Assembly (NCBI GenBank): GCA_036389455.1
Contig: DASVPW010000013.1
Span: 27,133-91,132 of the forward strand
Source: JAJKJG01 sp036389455
Lineage (GTDB): Bacteria > Pseudomonadota > Alphaproteobacteria > Rhizobiales > Beijerinckiaceae
Length of the DNA: 64,000 bases
Direction: 5' to 3'
In this document: positions 59,732 to 64,000 of the stretch, piece after piece
Layout: each line of letters opens with the position of its first letter
How positions within the stretch are numbered: the stretch's first letter is position 1
Program-made: the position numbers and the translations under genes
Notes under the pieces: model-generated
What the model was told of the DNA's origin: nothing
Databases searched by the model: none
The model's input: the letters and a program-made list of their open reading frames with translations, nothing else

Positions 59732-59937
59732 GCGCCCGGCGATGATGCGGCAATGAGGACGACAATGATGCACATCACGATGCCGATGATGGAATGATGA
59801 CGGAAGGCGCTCCCCCACCCTTGGCGTGCTCCTCGCCGGCGGACGCGGCGAATGGGCGGGGGCGACAAGCCGCTCAAGGAGATCGGCGGGCGCACGTCGA
59901 GGAGGAGAGCGCGAAGCACCGAGGAAGGGAGCCGGAG
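59732..59937. other. duplicated fdhD-end/mobA-start segment
   Basis: This gap contains a 73-bp degenerate stretch rich in GATGATG, then a truncated copy of the mobA start (59810-59893) joined directly to a copy of the fdhD 3' end (59894-59951 matches 59679-59736). It is the scar of a tandem duplication of the fdhD-mobA junction. Confidence 0.8.
59810..59893 (+). pseudogene. truncated mobA 5' copy
   Basis: This matches the start of mobA (60391-60478) closely, including an identical run of about 40 bases around GGCGGGGGCGACAAGCCGCT. A small internal deletion shifts the frame after LGVLLAGG, and the copy breaks off after GGCGGGCG. Non-functional. Confidence 0.85.
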
Positions 59938-60387
59938 ATGAGTGAGCGCGTCGGGGCGCTCGGCCGTGGCGCAAGGCCGTTCCTCGCCGCCTCTTTCGGC
60001 CTCGTCCTGGCGCAGGCCGCTGCCCAGGCGCAGCCCGCCTGCCTTGACGATGGCAGCCCCGCGACGCTGTCCGGCACGCTCCGGGAGCGCCGGCTCGACG
60101 CCGCCTCCTTGAGGCAATTCCCCGCCGTGAGCCGAGGGCCGTTCTACATCCTCGATCTCGACCGGCCGATCTGCTTCAACGGCTCGTTCAGCGGGACGGT
60201 GCTCAAGGACGTCCGCAGCATCCATGTCTTCTCGCTCGAGAAGGCGAAGCTGCAGCTCCTGAGAAGGTACGACAGCAGGCGCGTCTCCGTGCGTTTCGTC
60301 AGCCTTTTCGAGGAGCACACCGCCCATCACATGCGTCCCGTCGTGGGACAGGCCGAAAGCCTCGTCCCGCTCGGGAGGAAGCGTTGA
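59938..60387 (+). CDS. hypothetical exported protein in the fdhD-mobA interval
   Basis: Protein of 149 aa with a signal-like N-terminus (MSERVGALGRGARPFLAASF, hydrophobic stretch, cleavage near AQA-QP) and a globular part including GTLRERRLDAASLRQFPAVS, GPFYILDLDRPICFNGSFSG and VRSIHVFSLEK. There are two cysteines in the mature part. It resembles small uncharacterised proteins with an OB-like, DUF4431-type pattern, but I am not confident. GGGAGCCGGAG precedes the ATG. Its stop overlaps the TTG start of mobA. Confidence 0.75.
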   Translation: MSERVGALGRGARPFLAASFGLVLAQAAAQAQPACLDDGSPATLSGTLRERRLDAASLRQFPAVSRGPFYILDLDRPICFNGSFSGTVLKDVRSIHVFSLEKAKLQLLRRYDSRRVSVRFVSLFEEHTAHHMRPVVGQAESLVPLGRKR

Positions 60388-61010
60388 CGGTTCCCTCCAC
60401 CCTCGGCGTGCTGCTTGCCGGCGGGCTAGCCCGGCGGATGGGCGGGGGCGACAAGCCGCTCAAGGAGATCGGCGGGCGGACCATCCTGGAGCGGGCGATC
60501 GAGCGCCTCCAACCTCAGTGCGTCGCCCTGATCCTCAACGCCAACGGCGATCCGGCGCGCTTCGCCGCGACGGGCCTCGCCGTCGTCCCGGACGACGTGC
60601 CGGGCTTTGCCGGGCCGCTCGCCGGCATCCTCGCGGCCCTCGACTGGGCGGCCGCGAACCGCCCGGGAATCGAATGGGTGGTCAGCGCCGCAGCGGACTC
60701 GCCTTTCCTGCCGCGCGACCTCGTTTCGCGCCTGCACGCGGCCCGCGCGGCGGCCGGCGTGCCGCTCGCCTGCGCCGAATCCGGCGGCCAGACCCATCCG
60801 GTGAACGGCCTCTGGCCGGTCGCGCTGCGCGGCGACCTGCGCCACGCCCTTGTCGTCGAGGACATGCGCAAGATCGACCGCTGGACCGCCCGGCACGGGA
60901 TCGCGCACGCGGGCTGGCCGGACAAGCCCGTCGACCCTTTCTTCAACGCCAATACGCCTGAGGACGTGGCCGAAGCGGAGCGGCTCGTTCTGTTCCATGG
61001 AGACGCTTGA
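60384..61010 (+). CDS. mobA: molybdenum cofactor guanylyltransferase
   Basis: Enzyme of 208 aa that joins GMP to molybdopterin to form the MGD cofactor used by formate dehydrogenase. The GTP-binding signature LGVLLAGGLARRMGGGDKPL is at the N-terminus, followed by LILNANGDPARFAATGLAVV, DDVPGFAGPLAGILAALDWA, and NANTPEDVAEAERLV near the end. The start is TTG 60384, overlapping the previous stop (TTGA). A damaged copy of its 5' end lies at 59810-59893. Confidence 0.95.
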   Translation: MTVPSTLGVLLAGGLARRMGGGDKPLKEIGGRTILERAIERLQPQCVALILNANGDPARFAATGLAVVPDDVPGFAGPLAGILAALDWAAANRPGIEWVVSAAADSPFLPRDLVSRLHAARAAAGVPLACAESGGQTHPVNGLWPVALRGDLRHALVVEDMRKIDRWTARHGIAHAGWPDKPVDPFFNANTPEDVAEAERLVLFHGDA

Positions 61011-61084
61011 GGCTTGAAAGCTCCGGGCTTTCCATCCAGGATGACGACTTAGAAGAAGCAACAATACGGGCCCAGAGGAACGCC

Positions 61085-61279
61085 ATGAACATCGTCATTT
61101 CCGGAATCGTCGCCGCGGTCGTGCTCGGGGTCGTGGCGGCCTTCGCGTTGCGCTCCGTGCAGGAGCCGGCCTACCAGGCCTATTCCACCTCGAGCACGCG
61201 GGTCGGCGATCCCGGCCAGAACCTCGTCGGTCAGCGCTGGAATGGCCGCGCCGAGGATCAGCGCAGTCACAAGTCGTAG
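61085..61279 (+). CDS. small single-span membrane protein, unknown function
   Basis: Protein of 64 aa: MNIVISGIVAAVVLGVVAAF forms one membrane anchor and the rest (QEPAYQAYSTSSTRVGDPGQ, NLVGQRWNGRAEDQRSHKS) is a short hydrophilic tail. It looks like a conserved small protein found beside formate dehydrogenase/Moco genes in this group, but that is recollection. AGGAACGCC precedes the ATG. Its 3' end overlaps the 3' end of moeA by 13 bp (convergent). Confidence 0.75.
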   Translation: MNIVISGIVAAVVLGVVAAFALRSVQEPAYQAYSTSSTRVGDPGQNLVGQRWNGRAEDQRSHKS

Positions 61280-62517
61280 GGCAGGAAGCGCAGGGTCTCG
61301 CCCGGCGCGACGCGGACGACCGCCTCGGGCAGCTCGGCGAGGCCGTCTGTCTCGGTCAGCGACGTGATCACGCCCGCGCCCTCGCGCGGGTGTTTTCGGG
61401 CGACGAGGGCGCCGCCGGCCCCTTCCTCGATCCGCACCCGCACGTACTCCCGCCGTCCCTCCTTCTTCTTGTAGGCGAAGCCCGCCCGCACCGGATAGGC
61501 GCGCGGCGGCGCCCAGGAATCCTCGCCGGAGAGGCGGGCGACGACCGCGCGGGCGAGGTGCGCGAAGGTCACGAACACCGCGACGGGGTTGCCGGGAAGG
61601 CCGACGAACGGCTTGCCCGCGACGACGCCCATGGCGACGGGGCGTCCGGGCTTGATGGCGATGCGCCAGAAGGTCAGCGCGCCGGCGGCCTCGACCGCCG
61701 CCTTCACGTGGTCCTCCTCGCCGGTCGAGACGCCGCCGGAGGTGAGGATCAGGTCGTGGTCCGCGGCGGCGCGCGCCAGCGCCGCGGCGAGCGGGCCCGG
61801 CTCATCCTTGAGGATGCCGAGGTCGGTCGCGCGGCAGCCGAGGCGGGAAAGCCAAGCCCGCAGCATGAAGCGGTTGGCGTCGTAGAGCTGCGCCGGTCCG
61901 AGCCTGTTGCCCGGCGAGACGACCTCGTCGCCGGTCGAGAACACCGCGACCCGCAAAGGTCGGCGCACCGGCACGCGGTCGAAACCGAGCGCCGCCAGGA
62001 GCGCGATGTCCCGCGGCGAGAGCCGGCGGCCGGCAGCGAGCGCGAGACTGCCTCGCGAAAGGTCCTCGCCGGCAGGGCGGCGGTTCGCGCCGGCCTTCAG
62101 GCCAGCCGGGAGCGCGACCGCATCGCCATCCAGGCGCACGTCCTCCTGCATGAACACCGTGTCGAGGCCCGCCGGCATCGGCGCGCCGGTGAAGATGCGC
62201 ACCGCCCGGCCCGGTCCGGCCGCGCCGGCAAGCGTGCCGCCGGCGGCGACGCGGCCCGCGACCGGCAGCACGGTCCCGGCGCCCGCGCCGAGGTCGGCGA
62301 AGCGCACGGCGTAGCCGTCGACGGCGGCATTGTCGAAGGGCGGCAGATCGATCGGCGCGACGATGCTCTCGGCCAGCACCCGCCCATCCGCCTCGACGAG
62401 CGGCACGTCCTCGCGCGTTGCGACAGGAAACAGGCGCTCCGCGACGAGCGCCCGTGCGGCGTCGACGGACATGAGCTCGCCGCCGAAGGCGAAGCAGTCG
62501 TTCGAGAGCTGGGCCAC
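61267..62517 (-). CDS. moeA: molybdopterin molybdotransferase MoeA
   Basis: Enzyme of about 416 aa that inserts molybdate into adenylylated molybdopterin. The typical order is seen: PIDLPPFDNAAVDGYAVRFA, RIFTGAPMPAGLDTVFMQED, then the MoCF domain with VFSTGDEVVSPGNRLGPAQL, ILTSGGVSTGEEDHVKAAVE, and AIKPGRPVAMGVVAGKPFVG-LPGNPVA. GTG 62517 (VAQLSNDCFAFGGELMSVDA) fits the rhizobial MoeA N-terminus; the ATG at about 62472 is an alternative. Downstream of mobB on the same strand. Confidence 0.92.
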   Translation of the reverse strand: MAQLSNDCFAFGGELMSVDAARALVAERLFPVATREDVPLVEADGRVLAESIVAPIDLPPFDNAAVDGYAVRFADLGAGAGTVLPVAGRVAAGGTLAGAAGPGRAVRIFTGAPMPAGLDTVFMQEDVRLDGDAVALPAGLKAGANRRPAGEDLSRGSLALAAGRRLSPRDIALLAALGFDRVPVRRPLRVAVFSTGDEVVSPGNRLGPAQLYDANRFMLRAWLSRLGCRATDLGILKDEPGPLAAALARAAADHDLILTSGGVSTGEEDHVKAAVEAAGALTFWRIAIKPGRPVAMGVVAGKPFVGLPGNPVAVFVTFAHLARAVVARLSGEDSWAPPRAYPVRAGFAYKKKEGRREYVRVRIEEGAGGALVARKHPREGAGVITSLTETDGLAELPEAVVRVAPGETLRFLPYDL

Positions 62518-62603
62518 GCCCTCCCTGTCGGGCGCGGCGGGGGCGAGGTCAAGGGCGGGCGAGGCCTGGGAACTGGGACAAGAGGCTCGGAAAGACCCGA
62601 TGA

Positions 62604-63173
62604 TTACCGTCGAGGCTCGTCCGTCGATCGCATGGAGGAGGATTTTTCGGCGGAGATGATCCTGCCGAGGACCTCGGCCAGCGGCTCCGCCAACGCGAGC
62701 ACGGTGTCGGCGATGGCGGCGACGTCGTCGAGGGGTAGGACCGGAACGGGGGCGTCGGGCACCGGGCCGTCGGCCGCGATGGCGCGCACGTTCGGGATGT
62801 CGCGGAAGAGGAACGGCTTGCCGTTCGCGGCGCGGTGGACCTCGATCTTCGGGTGGGCCTGGGCCTTGAAGCCCTCGACGATGACGAGGTCGACCGGGGA
62901 AAGGCGGGCGAGGAGTGCGGCGAGGCCGGGCTCGGGCTCGCCCCGCAATTCGCGGATGAGCGCGAAGCGCCGCTCGGACGCGACCAGCACCTCCCGGGCG
63001 CCGGCGGCGCGGTGCTCGAAGGAGTCCTTGCCGGGCTCGTCGATATCGAAGGCGTGGTGGGCGTGCTTGACCGTCGAGACCACGACCCCGCGCCGGTTCA
63101 GCTCCGGGATGAGCTTGAGGACAAGCGTGGTCTTCCCCGCCCCGCTCCATCCGGCAAGACCGATCACGCGCAT
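62604..63173 (-). CDS. mobB: molybdopterin-guanine dinucleotide biosynthesis protein B
   Basis: GTP-binding P-loop protein of 189 aa assisting MobA. Walker A is GWSGAGKTT at 8-16; TVKHAHHAFDIDEPGKDSFE and HRAAGAREVLVASERRFALI are family-typical, as is DLVIVEGFKAQAHPKIEVHR. It lies between the formate dehydrogenase cytochrome subunit gene (upstream, beyond a type-C palindrome) and moeA, all on the minus strand. Confidence 0.95.
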   Translation of the reverse strand: MRVIGLAGWSGAGKTTLVLKLIPELNRRGVVVSTVKHAHHAFDIDEPGKDSFEHRAAGAREVLVASERRFALIRELRGEPEPGLAALLARLSPVDLVIVEGFKAQAHPKIEVHRAANGKPFLFRDIPNVRAIAADGPVPDAPVPVLPLDDVAAIADTVLALAEPLAEVLGRIISAEKSSSMRSTDEPRR

Positions 63174-63177
63174 TTAC

Positions 63178-63277
63178 CTCTCCCGTGCAACGGGAGAGGT
63201 CGAGTCGCGAAGCGACCGGGTGAGGGCCACCCGGACTCCCCCCTCACCCAACCCTCTCCCGCAAGCGGGAGAGGGAG
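63178..63277. repeat. type-C palindromic repeat between fdh cytochrome and mobB genes
   Basis: Left hairpin CCTCTCCCGTGCAACGGGAG, then AGGTCGAGTCGCGAAGCGAC; the right part is CCCTCACCCAACCCTCTCCC with GCAAGCGGGAGAGGG. It fills the gap after the cytochrome b subunit and may limit read-through into mobB. Confidence 0.85.
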
Positions 63278-63278
63278 T

Positions 63279-64000
63279 CTACTCCGCCGGAACCGTCGAG
63301 CCGCCGACGGGCTGGCGGCCGCTGGCGGTCTTGGCCTGCTGCTCCTCGACCCAGGCGCGGTGGTGGCGGCGCGCCCAGGCGAGGTCGACCTCGCCGGAGC
63401 CCATGGCATCGTAGGCGCCCTCCATGCCGAGCGAGCCGATGTAGATATGGGCGATCATGATGGCGATCAGGATCACGCCGACGACGGCGTGGATGTACTG
63501 CGCCCACTGCATCCCGTTGATGTCGGCATACGAGAACGGGAACAGCATGATGATGCCGGTGACCGACAGGGCGATGCCGCCAATGATCACGGACCAGAAG
63601 ATGAGCTTCTGGCCGGCGTTGAAGCGCGCCGCGTCCGGATGCCGGTCACCGAAGAAGCCGCCGCCGGCCCGGAGCCAAGCCCAGTCGTAGCGGTCCGGGA
63701 TGTTGTCCTTGATCCACACCGCGAGCATGAACAGCACGCCGAGCATGAACGGCCAGGACAGGTAGTTGTGGGCGTATTTCGCCCATTGCGACAGCCCTGC
63801 GAAGGCGTCCGGCCCGATCAGCGGCATGAGGAGGCGCTTGCCGAAGATGTAGTTGAGGCCGGACAGCGCCAGCACGATGAAGCAGGTCGCCGTCATCCAG
63901 TGGGCGAAGCGCTCGAAAGCGTTGAAGCGCTGGATCTTGACGCCGGACTCGTCGCTCGGCTCCAGGGCGATGCGGCCCTTCGAAAAGTAGAAGACGGCGA
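63279..64000 (-). CDS. formate dehydrogenase cytochrome b (gamma) subunit, partial
   Basis: Membrane cytochrome b subunit of a respiratory formate dehydrogenase; the N-terminus lies beyond the right edge. The visible part reads through RFNAFERFAHWMTATCFIVL, a heme-ligand-bearing helix, then SGLNYIFGKRLLMPLIGPDA, YAHNYLSWPFMLGVLFMLAV, and a last helix QYIHAVVGVILIAIMIAHIY, followed by GSLGMEGAYDAM typical of FdoI/FdnI. It passes electrons from the Fe-S subunit to quinone. The catalytic and Fe-S subunits are expected just to the right, matching the local fdhD/mob genes. Confidence 0.93.
   Translation of the reverse strand, partial: AVFYFSKGRIALEPSDESGVKIQRFNAFERFAHWMTATCFIVLALSGLNYIFGKRLLMPLIGPDAFAGLSQWAKYAHNYLSWPFMLGVLFMLAVWIKDNIPDRYDWAWLRAGGGFFGDRHPDAARFNAGQKLIFWSVIIGGIALSVTGIIMLFPFSYADINGMQWAQYIHAVVGVILIAIMIAHIYIGSLGMEGAYDAMGSGEVDLAWARRHHRAWVEEQQAKTASGRQPVGGSTVPAE

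Noticed and set aside
61007..61084. Longer start for the 64-aa membrane protein
   Set aside because: The extra 26 residues overlap the mobA end and place charged residues before the anchor; ATG 61085 has its own AGGAA ribosome-binding site.

Overview
This is a GC-rich stretch of chromosome with dense, mostly short-gapped genes. GTG and TTG starts and ATGA/GTGA gene overlaps are common. Gene content and protein style point to an alphaproteobacterium of the Hyphomicrobiales (Bradyrhizobium/Methylobacterium/Salinarimonas-like; genus not resolvable by eye). Pointers include several branched-chain-type (HAAT) ABC importers, a pimeloyl-CoA-type degradation cluster, a D-tartrate dehydratase, OpgC, a TIGR02301 protein, a rhizobial-type MoeA and families of palindromic intergenic repeats. 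I saw no tRNA, rRNA, CRISPR array, transposase or prophage.

Layout. 1-2.9 kb: a HAAT importer (ATPase cut by the left edge, binding protein) divergent from a RidA-superfamily-like deaminase candidate. 3-7.8 kb: chemoreceptor, Lys/Ser-rich basic protein, EamA exporter, RecD-like helicase, small membrane proteins. 7.8-17.6 kb (minus strand): acyl-CoA catabolism, with a third acyl-CoA dehydrogenase, pimD, pimC, pimA, pimF, paaI and paaG, interrupted by a GIY-YIG nuclease gene enclosed in a perfect 41-bp inverted repeat. 17.6-22.7 kb: a 0.5-kb gap holding a canonical parS site and a five-unit direct repeat, then a complete HAAT operon divergent from the acyl-CoA cluster. 22.8-26.1 kb: D-tartrate dehydratase, nitronate monooxygenase, aldo/keto reductase. 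26.2-32.3 kb: YHS protein, OpgC plus esterase, GST, AroQ plus a Gfo/Idh/MocA oxidoreductase. 32.5-38.9 kb: UPF0317 hydro-lyase, a second complete HAAT operon, small barrel protein. 38.9-49.2 kb: orphan molybdenum hydroxylase subunit, DnaJ-like protein, lipoprotein, pdxH, an SDR/FG-GAP/NUDIX/TIGR02301 operon, dihydroorotase, ygfZ. 49.2-57.6 kb: housekeeping genes (tag, HD hydrolase, hyuB, pxpA, pncB) interspersed with two less GC-rich islets (a membrane protein; a ComEC-like metallo-beta-lactamase-fold protein) and a KTSC protein fused to antisense gene debris. 57.7-64 kb: Fe-S carrier apbC and a formate dehydrogenase/molybdenum cofactor block (fdhD, mobA, moeA, mobB, cytochrome b subunit cut by the right edge).

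The least ordinary signals are not single enzymes but repeat structure. Three families of roughly 90-150 bp palindromes are scattered through the window. One copy lies in frame inside ygfZ and is translated. Two copies sit between binding-protein and permease genes of HAAT operons. Two copies form the ends of a 527-bp unit carrying a GIY-YIG nuclease. Junction duplications at ygfZ/tag and fdhD/mobA and a degenerate gene copy at 57 kb show recent small-scale rearrangement. The parS site suggests the window is origin-proximal.
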